DNA from: Okapia johnstoni
Lineage: Eukaryota; Chordata; Mammalia; Artiodactyla; Giraffidae
Direction of reading: 5' to 3'
Length of the DNA stretch: 64,000 nucleotides
Assembly (NCBI GenBank): GCA_024291935.2
Contig: CM044306.1
Span: forward strand, 2,242,501 to 2,306,500
This document shows, piece after piece, positions 11,433 through 21,934 of the stretch (position 1 is the first letter of the stretch; every line of letters starts with the position of its first letter). The position numbers and the translations under genes were made by a program. The notes beneath the pieces are model-generated. The model had not been told where the DNA came from. It made no database searches and was given only the letters and a program-made list of their open reading frames with translations.

Positions 11433-11807
11433 ATAATTACAAATAGTTTACTAACCTACAAAATATGTTTGGTAACAGCCAAGTAACTAACAAAAAGGTC
11501 CTAAAAAATATACTTCAGTTTTCTAAACACTAGCTCATTTTAACTTCGTGAAATGAGTTTAACAGTATGCCATTCAGTGTCATGATTTTTTTAAATAAGC
11601 ATTTTCCGTTCCAACTAAATTGAAATATGCATCAAACATGTAAATAATACAATCTTGGAAGATAATAAAGCATAATTATGTATCACATGGAGTCTTAAGA
11701 TACTAAATAAGAATTCTGAGGTAAATCGAATCAAAATGGAAATAATTAAATCGATGTTTAGCTGGAAATAACCAAGATTTTATGATAAGCAAAGACATCT
11801 TTTTTTT
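11433..11807. other. unique AT-rich sequence
   Basis: No feature recognised. Confidence 0.4.
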
Positions 11808-12537
11808 TAAACCTTTTATTTTGCTCTGGGGTAAGACCAGTTAGCAAACAGTGTTGTGATGGTTTCAGGTGAACGGCAAAGGGACTCAGCCATGCGTGTA
11901 TTTGTATCCGTTGCCCCTTCACCTCCCCTTCCACCCAGGCCGCCAGGTAACGTTGAGCGGAATTCCCTCCGCCCTGCAGTGGGCACTGGCTGGTTGTCCA
12001 TCTCAAACAGAGCAGTGATTACACGTTGGTCCCAAGCTCTCTAACTGTCCCTTCTCCCCATCCTTCCGTCCTGCACCCCCGGCAACCATAAGTTCCTTCT
12101 CTTGCTTCTGTTTTGTAAGCTAATTTGTATAATTTCTTTTTAAATTCCACATGTGAAGGATGTCATGGGTTTTTTTTTCTCCTTCTCTGTCTGACTTCCT
12201 TCTGTCAGTGTGACACTGTCTAGGTCCGTCCATGATGCTGCAAATGGCATTATTTCAATCCTTTCTATGTCCAAGTAATATTCCATTGTATATATGTACC
12301 ATATCTTTATCCATTCTTCTGTCGATGGACACTTAGGTTGCTTTCATGTCTTGGCTATTTTAAACAGTGCTGCAGTGAACTTTTTTCTCTTTGAGTTATG
12401 TTTTTCTTTGGATATATGCCCAGGTATAGGATTGCAGGGTCATATGATAACTCTATTTTTAGTTTTTTAAGGAACTTCCATACTGTTTTCCATAGTGGCT
12501 TTACCAATTTACATTCTCACCAACAGCATAGGAGGGT
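11808..12537 (-). mobile_element. L1 LINE 3' part (3' UTR and ORF2 end), antisense
   Basis: It begins with oligo-T at 11811, then the ruminant L1 3' UTR with GTTTCAGGTGAACGGCAAAG and GGACTCAGCCATGCG. It continues into the mammal-wide L1 sequence around the ORF2 end, with ATTCCATTGTATATATGTACC and TTTCTTTGGATATATGCCCA. It is 5'-truncated at about 12537. The long plus-strand frame at 12398-12667 is an antisense shadow of this. Confidence 0.9.
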
Positions 12538-13734
12538 TAGGCAGATGCTTATTTTTAAAAACTTCCTGGACTGGCCTCTGAAATCCTTCACAAACACACA
12601 TGTAGGTTTTGGGGTAGTTTGTCAACATCTCAGTGCATTGGATCTTAGCAAGGTATTACGGCTGTGAAATAAATTTGACCTCTGTCTGAAGTTTGTTTTG
12701 AGCTGGGAAATCATTCCATGACAAATGAGTTCACAAAGATGACACCGCAGGGAAGTATAAATTACTGGCAATTGGGGCAGAATTTGAGCTTCTGAATAAA
12801 GTTTCAAATTAGCCAAAATAAAAAAAATTAAAAGTGGGGAAGAGGACCCATGGCCTCCATCCCAGATACAACATTTATGATTTCAAGGTGACATTCTGTG
12901 TTTGGGGTGTAGGGTTCGGAAGTCATGGTCTGTTGTAAAAGATTGTCAGAAGTCCCAAGGAGAGGCTCATCCTAAAGATGAGTTCTTTGGGAAGGGAAAG
13001 TTTTAATTTGTTTTGTAGATTCTGAATCCGTGAAACCGAGGGGGGGAATCTGGGCTGTTGTTCCCTCCATCGGAATCCCCCTCCTCTGGTCTGAGGTCAG
13101 TGTTTCTCTAGGATTGTTTCTACAGTGGGGTAAACGTCGGGACAGAGGGGCTGCTTCAAAGCAAATGAGGCCCTTAATTTATCATAAAAAAGAAGACTGG
13201 TTGTTAAGGTTTTATTGGATTACAATAAAGGCTCCTAGCACTGGGAGCCTGTGGTTTTATTCCCGGCATCACTCAGGGAGGTTGAAATCATAACCACAGA
13301 TTATAGCAATGAACTTCCAAATTTCCATACCCTAAGCAGAGACGCTGCCTTCCTGGAGCTAACGTGGAATTACATGCTCTGCGATTTTAGGGGATGTATT
13401 GGAAAACTTTCTGTTTGGATATTGCTGGGGGAAGGCTGTGATTCTCCAATCACCTCTGTGGTCACAGCTCCAGTGTTCTTAAAAAAGGAAAGAAAATAAC
13501 AAAACAAAACAAAAGATGATTGCTGCAACTCCCTCGGCTCTGTTCTCTTGGGCAGTTTGAAGGTTTTCATTAATCGTTTTTTCTTCTATCACTGAGTTCA
13601 GTAAAAGTTTTATAAGGTCATCCTAGGTTGTAGCAGTGGCTTCTGCAGATTGCCCAAATGGCCTATGATCAAGTCCTATTTTATTAGCCAAATAGACTCT
13701 AAAATCTACCATCTGATGTAAATTGTATGTACGA
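12538..13734. other. unique sequence, no gene seen
   Basis: Frames up to 89 codons occur on both strands without a domain. An A-rich (AAAAC)n-like stretch lies at 13497-13514. Nothing else is recognised. Confidence 0.45.
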
Positions 13735-13920
13735 TGTGAAGTGCCACCTCATTGGAAAAGACCTTGATGATGGGGAAGATTGAAGGCAAAAGGAGAAGAG
13801 GGCGGCAGAGGATGAGATGGTTGGATAGTATCACTGACTCAATGGTGAGGGTCAGGGAAGCCTGGCGTGCTGCGGTCCATGAGGTCACAAAGAAGTGGAC
13901 ACAACTTAGTGACTGGACAA
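13735..13920 (+). mobile_element. BovB LINE 3' end, short
   Basis: Last part of BovB, from CCTCATTGGAAAAGACCTTG through GATGAGATGGTTGGATAGTA to the TTAGTGACTGGACAAC tail. A deletion removes the usual ACATGAGTTTGAGCAAACTC block. Confidence 0.9.
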
Positions 13921-13935
13921 CACCAACATATATTT

Positions 13936-14138
13936 AGGAGGCTCTAGTAGTAAAGAACCTGCTTGCCAATGCAGGAGACCTAAGAGACTCGGGTTTCATC
14001 TCTGGGTTGGGAGGATCCCCTGGGGAAGGAAATGGCAACCCACTCCAGTACTCCTGCCTGGGAAATCCCATGGACAGAGGAGCCTGGCAGGCTGTGGCCC
14101 ATGAGAGGTGGACACAACTGAGCAACTGAATGACTGAG
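13936..14138 (+). mobile_element. Bov-tA SINE (left arm of an inverted pair)
   Basis: Forward copy with a shortened head (GAGGCTCTAGTAGTAAAGAA), body CCTGGGAAATCCCATGGACA and end ACTGAGCAACTGAATGACTG. It meets a reverse Bov-tA almost immediately. Confidence 0.92.
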
Positions 14139-14141
14139 CAT

Positions 14142-14360
14142 GATGGTGCTTGTGTGCTCAGTTGTTCCTGACTCTCTGCGACCCCGTGCACTGTGGCTCA
14201 CCAGGCTCTTCTGTCCATGGGATTTCCTAGGCAAGAGTACTGGAGTGGGTTGCCATTTCCCACTCCAAGGGATCTTCCCAACCCAGGGATTGAACCCACA
14301 TCTCCTATGTCTTCTGCATTGCAGGCAGATTCTTTATACCACTAAGCCACCCAGAAAGCC
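14142..14360 (-). mobile_element. Bov-tA SINE (right arm of an inverted pair)
   Basis: Reverse copy from GTGTGCTCAGTTGTTCCTGA to CCACCCAGAAAGCCC. With the preceding copy it makes a tail-to-tail inverted repeat of about 200 bp per arm. ATTTAG occurs on both outer sides (13932-13937 and 14361-14366). Confidence 0.93.
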
Positions 14361-14362
14361 CA

Positions 14363-15081
14363 TTTAGTATTCTACATAAATTAAAAAAATTTGGGAGTCA
14401 CCATTATTGGTCCATATTGGAATGAAAGAAAAAGTTAATGGAAGACACAAACAAACACATTTTATTTTTCTTCGGGAAGAGATATCTGATTGAACCAGTA
14501 AAGAAAAATAAGGTCTGTTTGAGTTCTTTTTTTCTCTCAGACTCTTTGTTGCCCATACATTTAATGAAGTGGAAACAGAGGCTATGAACGCCCCTGCATT
14601 CATTCATTCATCACACTGCTTGAAACTTCTGGTCATATTTGTCTTTTGCCCTCCAGGCTCAGGGCCATTCCCACATTATAGGAAGCTGTGTCCTACTTCT
14701 CACAGTCGGAGAGAGAAGCAATGATCTCTTTGGGAAGGATGCTCAGTGCCCGGAGGGCTTGGGAGCTGGTCTTTTAGCTGGTCTTTTGTCTGGTCTGTTA
14801 ACAGTTCAGTTTGCTTCCTCTGCTTCTGAATAGGAGCTAATCCTTGGGAATGTTCGCTGCATTAGTGAAGATGCCCTTCCCTAAACTGTGTAAGTCACTG
14901 GCAGTAAAGACGTATGTTATCTCACAGAAGTGGAGATCCAGAAATAGGAGCCCATTTATTAATAATAATGTCAGTAAGGACTTTGGCTGGTTTGGGTTTT
15001 GTTCCCAGGTATCCATTCTTTCCCTGGAACAGGGTTCAGTCTCCCTGCTCACATTGACATGACTTACCCCACGCCAATGAG
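14363..15081. other. unique sequence, no gene seen
   Basis: No repeat recognised. Short frames on both strands have no domain. Confidence 0.45.
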
Positions 15082-15395
15082 AAGAGATCAAGCCAGTCAG
15101 TCCTAAAGGAAATCAACCCTGAATATTCATTGGGAGGACTGATGCTGAAGCTGAAGCTCCCATACTTTGGTCACCTGATGTGAAGAGCTGACTCATTAGA
15201 CAAGACCCTGATGCTGGGAAAGACTGAAGGCGGAGGAGATGGGGACGACAGAGGATGAGATGGTTGGTTGGCATCACCGACTCAATGGACATGAGTTTGA
15301 GCAAACTCCAGGAGATTGTGAAGGACAGGGAAGCTTGGCGTGCTGCAGTCCATGGGGTCACAGAGTCAGACACGACTGAGCGGCTGAACAACCAC
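15082..15395 (+). mobile_element. BovB LINE 3' fragment
   Basis: From AGATCAAGCCAGTCAGTCC to ACACGACTGAGCGGCTGAAC. It contains the usual GAAGAGCTGACTCATTAGAC and GGATGAGATGGTTGG blocks and is 5'-truncated. Confidence 0.95.
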
Positions 15396-15408
15396 AAGAG
15401 AGGAGAGT

Positions 15409-15612
15409 GGGCTTCCCTGGAGGCTCAGTGGTGAAGAACCCACCTGCCAGCACAGGAGACCCAGGTTCGATCCCTGGGTCAGGAAGATCTCCTGGAGGAG
15501 GAAATGGCAACCCACTCAAGCAGTCTTGCCTGGAGAATCCCATGGTCAGTGGAGCCTGGAGGGCTGCAGTCCATGCGGTCACAAAGAGTTGGACACGACT
15601 TAGTGACTCACC
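15409..15612 (+). mobile_element. Bov-tA SINE
   Basis: Head GGGCTTCCCTGGAGGCTCAG, a perfect B-box-like GGTTCGATCCC, tail GACACGACTTAGTGACTCAC. It sits about 13 bases after a BovB 3' end in the same orientation. Confidence 0.95.
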
Positions 15613-16317
15613 AACCCCACCCTATGGGAGGAGTAGGCTTCACTTTCCCCTCTTCCCCCTTCCCCGAAGTCTCCGGGGACTCTGGGCTCCACCCCAAACA
15701 AGCTCTCCTCTCCCTGGGGGTGAGACTGCAGACAGGACGCTTTCACACAGAGCCTTTCAGAGAGCGGCTGCCTCCCGCCTCCTTTGCAAGGGGCTGCTTG
15801 CTGCCGGCCGAGCAGCAGGTCTCAACAGCAGCTGCTTCTTAGCCCCGGTCCGGGAGGAACAGGCGTTTGGTGGTGGTGGGGTGACTGGAGCCCAGAAGTC
15901 CCACAGCCCTCCTGGGACAGAGGGAAACAAATGTGTGTTGCCTTAAGCCACTAACACATTGGTGTTGTTTATGGCCACTGGAAAGAATGGCTAATTTTAG
16001 AACGCAGAGTCTGTCCGTCTCTCCACGCCGTCCCGGCTGGTTGTGGGCTGCTGTCTGAAGCTGCTTTCCCTTGTGGCTGGAGGCCGACAGCAGAGCTCCG
16101 AGCGCCCCCTCCAGCTGTCTGTCCTGCTCACTGGAGAGCTTGGCAGAAGCTCCGGGGAAGACCTCTTCTGGTACCTTCCTGATCAGAGACGGGCCACAGG
16201 TCTGCCTCTAAATGTCGCTGGAAAATGGTAACCCTGCAGCTGACTTGTGCCAATCAGGATCGACTCCTCGGCCAGGAGGGCTGTCACTTTTTAAAAAAGA
16301 AATAGCTTGTTTTGTTT
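15613..16317. other. GC-rich unique sequence
   Basis: Locally GC-rich (15640-15850 and 16020-16210) with open frames up to 179 codons. The long frame starts inside the SINE and has no recognisable domain. No splice-bounded exon was seen. Confidence 0.4.
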
Positions 16318-16425
16318 AATTGAGGCATAATTGATACACATTAGTTTCCAGTGTACAGCATAATGATTCTGTATCTGTGTATGTTGTGAAATGATCACTA
16401 CAATAACTCTAGTTAACATACTTCG
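16318..16425 (-). mobile_element. L1 3' UTR fragment, antisense
   Basis: Matches an old mammalian L1 3' UTR: TTGAGGCATAATTGATACAC, TTTCCAGTGTACAGCATAAT and GAAATGATCACTACAATAAC. A Bov-tA follows directly. Confidence 0.82.
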
Positions 16426-16638
16426 CCATGCATGCTCAGTCGTGTCTGACTGTGCATGAACCCATGGACCATAGCCCAGCAGGCTCCTCTGTCCATGGGA
16501 TTCTCCAGGCAAGGATACTGGAGAGGGTAGCCGTTCCCTTCTCCAGGGGATCTTCCCAAACCAGGGATCAAACCTATGTCTCCTGTGTCTCCTGCATTGG
16601 CAGGTGGATTCTTTACCATTAGTGCCACCTGGGAAGCC
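16426..16638 (-). mobile_element. Bov-tA SINE at an L1 3' UTR
   Basis: Reverse full-length copy, from ATGCTCAGTCGTGTCTGACT to GCCACCTGGGAAGCC. It lies against or in the L1 fragment on its left. The target duplication is not clear. Confidence 0.94.
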
Positions 16639-16838
16639 TAAAATCACCAAGGGGACACCTGTGTTGGTTTCAGATATCACAGTGCAACTACCTTTAATAA
16701 AACTACCATCTATCAAGTTCTGGTGTCATACTGAAGATAAATTTCTACAATTATATAAAAAGGTCATCAAAATATTCCTCCCTTTTTGAACTATGTTACC
16801 TGTGAATTCCATTTTTTTAAACCACTTCAACCAAAATA

Positions 16839-17042
16839 GGGACTTCCCAGATGGTTCAGTGGTAAAGAATTTGCCTGCCAATGCAGGAGATGCAGGTTCA
16901 GTTTCTGGGTTGGGAAGACCCCTTGGAGAAGGAAATGGCAACCCACTCCAGTATTCTTGCCTGGGAAATCCCATGGACAGAGGAGCCTTGCGGCCTAGAG
17001 TCCACGGGGTCACAAAGAGTCAGACACACTGAACAACTGAGC
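16839..17042 (+). mobile_element. Bov-tA SINE
   Basis: Head GGGACTTCCCAGATGGTTCA, body CCTTGGAGAAGGAAATGGCA, tail GACACACTGAACAACTGAGC. Confidence 0.94.
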
Positions 17043-17390
17043 ATGCAGCCAGAACGATGGATCCCAACAGAGTAAAAGCGGAGTCGGTAGGAGAGCCTGA
17101 CGTTTTAGTGTTTAATTAGGGCAGACTTGAAAGAGATTTGCAAAATGTAAAACCAGTCCAATCTTTTCACTAAATTTTTTTTTGGAAATACAGTTATTAA
17201 TGATAAAATATATTATTTATGTTAACATGGAATAGGTTTATATTTTAACAGATAAAGAAAAATTTTATAAATATCTCAGCTTTAATTTCCAGTATTTAAA
17301 AGAAGAAAAAGCTTTGGTTCTAAGGCCATGATAGCTATGGGTACATAAGACTGTTCGATTAAAGTCTGTACCACATTTTGAAGAAGGCCC
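17043..17390. other. unique AT-rich sequence
   Basis: No feature recognised. Confidence 0.4.
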
Positions 17391-17511
17391 TTGGAGTAGG
17401 AAATGGCAGCCCACTCCAGTATTCTCGCCTGGAGAATTCCGTGGACAGAGGAACCTGGTGGGCTACAGTCCATGGGGGTCGCAAAGAGTCAGACATGACT
17501 TAGCGACTAAC
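17391..17511 (+). mobile_element. Bov-A monomer (tRNA head missing)
   Basis: Only the Bov-A unit is present, from CTTGGAGTAGGAAATGGCAG to AGACATGACTTAGCGACTAA. No tRNA-like head precedes it. Confidence 0.9.
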
Positions 17512-20010
17512 ATTTCACTTCCCCTTACACTTAGGGTATCAGCTGAAAGCTGTCGCAAAAACCAGGCCTTTTGATCTCTTTCTTAATGCTGTGCCAAGGC
17601 AGCCTGGCATATCTGCCTGATTTATTCTGTGGGCCCTCATCTCTTGGAGCTTCAAAGGGCCGTTCCGACAGTGTGTTAGGACAGGCTGCAGTGTGTTTGC
17701 CGGGATGTCACGCCCTCAGACGCGGGCGAGCTCCCCGCAGTGGAAGACTCTCTGCAGGCTTGTGCTCTGGCTCTGTCCTCCAGCCTCCAGCCCTGTATCC
17801 TCAGCACCAGTTTCCTGGCCTTTCCTCCCAGTCACCACAGGTACAGAGAAGCTGAACCCTTCAGCTGCGCTTGATCCTACTCCCTTTCTTCCCACAGCAG
17901 CGAGTGGCCTCTCCCAGCTGGGCTGTGCTGAGAACTGCTCCTTGTTCTGGGGACTAGAAACGAGAAGAGGGCACGAAGGACAGTCTTGAGCGGCCCGTCA
18001 TCAAGGCGTCTTTCTTAGTTAGCAGGCTTCAGGCCACGGGATGCTGCTGTTCACTAGCGATGACAAGAGGCTGCTTTTCCATAGATGGCGATTGACGTGG
18101 CTCCGGCAGTTCAGATTTTCTAGACGTGTCAGCCCTCCAGAAACCCTATCCTGAGGGTACGTGATGAGGTTTTCATCGGAGAGGTTTTGAACTGTAAATT
18201 CAGGCTCCTTTGTGCCTCCACCACCCTGAAGATCAAAGCTGGTGCCTGGTTTCCAGCACCGTTGGCTTCTGCAACTGCAAAGCTGCCTGTAGGCTTCCTG
18301 GCTCCCATGATGTGCCACGAGTTGATGGCTGGCTGTCTCAGCATGTAGTTCTGTTTCTGCTCAGCTTCCAGGGTATTTAACAAAAGCTGTTCAACTCTAT
18401 AATCTTTTTAATTGTCATCGCTCTTATATCTTTCCAGGATGAGAAAAAACGCGAAAGCCAGTGCTTCCTCTTCTTCCTGGACCGGATCCACCACAGGTGA
18501 GCATCTCAGTCATCCTGGCGGCTCCCCAGCGTTGCCCGACTCATCGTCAGTCATAGGATGCCTCTTGCCATCTGACTGGTGAGTGATCCAGTTCCAGTGT
18601 CTCTCCTGAGGGTCTCTATCCACTTGTCTAAAAGGCAGACATTGAGGCAAGGCTTCAAGTACCAGTAGCTTATGTTGGAGCTGAACCCAGCAGACACAGG
18701 TGGAGGCTGGTGAGATGAGAAGGAGGGAGGGAAAGCCAGGAAAGGCTGTTAATAAATGGGGGCCATGCCGTGGACTGCTGGGCTCCATCCTGCTGAAGAT
18801 TCCACGTGGGGTCTCTGGCTTAGCACCCACAGAACACATCTCAGCACCCTCCCCTCCATGGAGGGTGTTTCTCCATCAGCTCCTGTCCCTCCTGCTTCCA
18901 GAGCAATAGGTCCCGGCATTTCTGGCCTCACGCACTGTGGGCCGAGCCTGCACGCGTTGCCAGAGCCTTCTGGTAGAAGGTGCTGCAGATGGACCAGGAG
19001 ACCATCAGTGTGAGTGAGAACCGCCGAGTGAGGCTGCTGGTGACCTCCACGGGGGCTGCAGGGTCTGGGCCTGAGCCTGCCGTCTCAGAAGGTGGACAAG
19101 TGAGCACCGACATGATGTGGGAGAGGACAGGGATTCACAGAATGTGTTTGCGCATTTTTAGTGTCTTCACGTTTTATTGCGCTCCTGGTGGTTTAAGGGA
19201 AATTGTTTTAGTCTAGAAGAGACTCGAGGCAGGCAGGCCAGTGAGAAAACTGATAATCATGCAAGGATGGAGCACGGAGAAGCTGGAAATAAGGCACTGG
19301 TAATGAGCAAATACAACAGATCAACTGCACTTCTTTCCCTTTCACTATTGCGTATTATACTGTGGTAAGACAGAACCAGGATGTAACTCGTAAGTATCGC
19401 ACAGGGCATCAAAAGACAAAGATAACATAATATGCCACGAGAAGGTAAAAACATGCCGCTTACATATAGTGGAGAGACACGTATATAACATGGGCACCAA
19501 AAGTGCAAGGAAAGGCCTCAGGATGGTAAATACCACTTTGAGAGTAGTGGTTAATGTTTGGGGACCAACAGCAGGTACATTTGGAAAGAGGTTTCTTGGA
19601 GTTTTGTCTGTGTGGTACTGCTTCATTTCTTAAAGCTGGGTGGTGAGTACATGGGCGCTTGTTATATGATTATTTTACTGTTTTGGTGTTTCTAAATTAA
19701 TATAAGATATATTTTAAAACATTTTAACGCATAAGACTCGATGGCTTAGGGAATAAACCAAGTTGATTCTGTGTCTTTGTGGCTTTTTACAATATGATTT
19801 AAAAAAAATCAAAAATTTTCCACACACGCGTACATACATGGAACAGTAATGAGGAAACAGTTCTAATTTGTTACATGTTACACACTGTCTATGCTGACGC
19901 CCCATATGTGAACATTTTAATTAGCTGCTGACCTGTAATTTCCATTTACAAATGATGATTTATAGAAGTCTCCTAATTGTAAACCAAAATCACCGAGTTT
20001 GAAGGGATCT
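17512..20010. other. longest repeat-poor stretch of the first third
   Basis: Apart from the exon candidate at 18438-18496 nothing is assigned. The minus strand at about 18030-18384 has a protein-like frame with no stop for 84 codons, but it matches no family known to the annotator. The part from 17550 to 19120 is relatively GC-rich; the rest is AT-rich. Confidence 0.4.
18438..18496 (+). CDS. candidate internal exon, protein unidentified
   Basis: A 59-bp block is preceded by a pyrimidine-rich tract and AG (ATCTTTCCAG at 18428-18437) and followed by a consensus donor (CACAG|GTGAGC at 18492-18502). Frame 1 reads 19 codons without a stop (DEKKRESQCFLFFLDRIHH, with two bases carried over). Frame 2 is also open, and frame 3 was not assessed in detail. 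The frame-1 peptide mixes a charged start with an FLFFL core, which looks protein-like. It is not assigned to any gene, and no neighbouring exon was found within the window, which would need large introns on both sides. Chance pairing of good splice sites is the main alternative. Confidence 0.35.
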
Positions 20011-20020
20011 ATGATTAAAT

Positions 20021-20140
20021 GGCAACCCACTGCAGTCTTCCTACCTGGAGAATCCCATGGGCAGAGGAGCCTGGCGGCCTACAGTCCACGGGGTCGCAAA
20101 GAGTCAGACACGACTGAGCAACTAACACACACACACATAC
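20021..20140 (+). mobile_element. Bov-A monomer, 5'-truncated, first insertion at a shared site
   Basis: Starts inside the Bov-A unit (GGCAACCCACTGCAGTCTTC) and ends GACTGAGCAACTAACACAC followed by an (AC)n tail. It is flanked by perfect 10-bp ATGATTAAAT at 20011-20020 and 20141-20150. Confidence 0.93.
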
Positions 20141-20150
20141 ATGATTAAAT

Positions 20151-20348
20151 GAGGCTTTCTCGGTGGCTCAGTGGTAGAGAATCTGCAATGCAAGAGACTC
20201 AGGTTCAGTCCCTGGGTTGGGAAGATCCCCTGGAGGAGGGCATGGCAACCCACTGCAGCATTCTTGCCTGGAGAATCCCATGGACACAGGAGCCTGGTGG
20301 GCTATGGTGCATAAGGTCGCAGAGAGCTGGAGGACCGAGCATGTACAT
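20151..20348 (+). mobile_element. Bov-tA SINE, second insertion at the same site
   Basis: Head GAGGCTTTCTCGGTGGCTCA, a B-box-like GGTTCAGTCCC, then a Bov-A body. It is flanked by ATGATTAAAT at 20141-20150 and 20349-20358, the same 10 bases that flank the Bov-A copy on its left. Confidence 0.93.
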
Positions 20349-20454
20349 ATGATTAAATAAAGCATTTTTATAAGAATGTCTTCAGGAATAGCACTAAGCT
20401 TTAAGATGGATTTATTTTTTATTTTTTTTCTCAAAGGAGTGAATCATTGTGAAA

Positions 20455-20643
20455 GAAAAGTGAAAGGGAAAGTTGCTCAGTTGTGTCTGACTTTTTGCGA
20501 CCCCAGGGACATCCATGGAATTCTCTAGGCCAGGATACTGAAGTAGGTAGCCTTTCCCTTCTCCAGCGGATCTTCCCAACCCAGGAATTCAACCGGGGTC
20601 TCCTGCATTGCAGGCAGATTCTTTATCAACTGAGCTATTGGGG
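20455..20643 (-). mobile_element. Bov-tA SINE with an unusually long flanking duplication
   Basis: Reverse copy from AGTTGCTCAGTTGTGTCTGA to CTGAGCTATTGGGGAAGC. A direct duplication of about 42-52 bp flanks it (20396-20447 and 20644-20685). Both copies contain AAGCTTTAAGATGGA or AGCTTTAAGATGGA and CTCAAAGGAGTGAATCAT. They differ mainly in the length of the T-run. Confidence 0.9.
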
Positions 20644-20689
20644 AAGCTTTAAGATGGACTTTTTCTTCTCAAAGGAGTGAATCATAGAG

Positions 20690-21738
20690 CTTCAATTAAA
20701 TCGTGTGGATGGGTTTTTATGTTGGACTGCTCTGTTGGGGGCAGTGATACTTCTTTGGGTGCGAGTTTTCCAGGAATAATGACATAATCTGCCTGTGCTC
20801 CTGCACAGTAGGGCTTTAGTCTTTCTGTGGGTGCTCACCCACGAGGGTGATGAATTTCACCACTGCTGGAATGACACCTCTGAGAGAAACAGGATCGGTG
20901 GATCTCCCTCAGTTGTGGTTTCATTCACCATAACCTCTCTACTCTCGCTGATTCTTAGAATCATCAAAGTGCCCATTCAAAGGGACAGACGGAAAAGAAC
21001 TCAGAAATCACGCTGGGTTTCTTAACTTGCAACTCAATCATTCCATTTCACAATAGGACTGAGATCCTCCAAGGGAAAAAAAAGGAAAAGACATTTAAGT
21101 CGCCTTAAGAGCTCTGATGTTTCATCTGAGTATTTGTGAAGGAATTCTGAAGACAGCCTTGCAGTTTCACAAGGAGAGAGTGCAGACCATCGCTTTATGT
21201 AAATGAGATCCAAGCTTTTTTATCCTTCCACATTTTATGTACTCGTTCCCCAGGGCGATATTACTTGCCATATCCTTGGACTTCAAATTTTATTATAATT
21301 TTTATGGGAGGAGGGACTGCATTTAATAAAACTTGAATAAAACGACACTTCTCTTTGGCGGCCAAATAAAGCTGAACCTCAGGACATTTGCAGGAAAGAC
21401 ATATCCTGGGTTTGTGGTCAGCTTGTCACAAGGGAGGTGAGACAGACCCAGGAATTTCAGGTGTAACCTGAAGATTCAGGGCCATTTATTTCTTCTCCCC
21501 TAGTTTTGGCTTTTTTATCTTTCTCTTTGAGAATGAGAACAAATCTGGCTCTTGTTTTCTCAGTGACACAGGAGGAAGAAGGCTGTATGGTTATTTATTT
21601 TTCATAATCTGAAAGAGTTTCCCCAGTCTTCCAGTGTGGGGAGCCATCGATCTCTGATAACTGGAGGCCTGAGTTCATGACTCTGTATCTTGTTTTGGGG
21701 TTGGGGGTCAGGAGAGGTTATGGGTGCAGACATTTTCC
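20690..21738. other. unique sequence, no gene seen
   Basis: No repeat or exon recognised. Short open frames have no domain. Confidence 0.45.
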
Positions 21739-21746
21739 TTTCATGT

Positions 21747-21926
21747 ACGTGCGTGCATGTGCGCTAAGCCCGCCAGGCTCCTCTGTCCATGGGATTCTCC
21801 AGGCAAGAATACTGGAGTGGGTGGCCATGCCCTCCTCCAGGGGATCTTCCCCACCCAGGGATCGAAACCGCCTCTCTTGCGTTGGCAGGTGGATTCTTCA
21901 CTGCTAGCACCACCTGGGAAGCCCTG
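21747..21926 (-). mobile_element. Bov-tA SINE with internal deletion
   Basis: Reverse copy lacking about 40 bases between GTGCGCTAAG and CCCGCCAGGCTCC (the GTCTGACTCTTTGCGACCCC region). TTTCATGT at 21739-21746 and 21927-21934 is the likely target duplication. Confidence 0.92.
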
Positions 21927-21934
21927 TTTCATGT

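Noticed and set aside
12398..12667. 89-codon frame with a protein-like start (MFFFGYMPRYRIAG)
   Set aside because: It is the antisense of an L1 ORF2/3' UTR segment.
15407..15946. 179-codon frame suggesting a gene
   Set aside because: The first 65 codons are a Bov-tA SINE read through ([15 protein letters not shown] shadow that recurs in every forward copy). The remainder has no domain.
18129..18383. 84-codon minus-strand frame, possible processed pseudogene
   Set aside because: The composition looks protein-like but no family was recognised, and there is no poly-A or flanking duplication to support a retrocopy.
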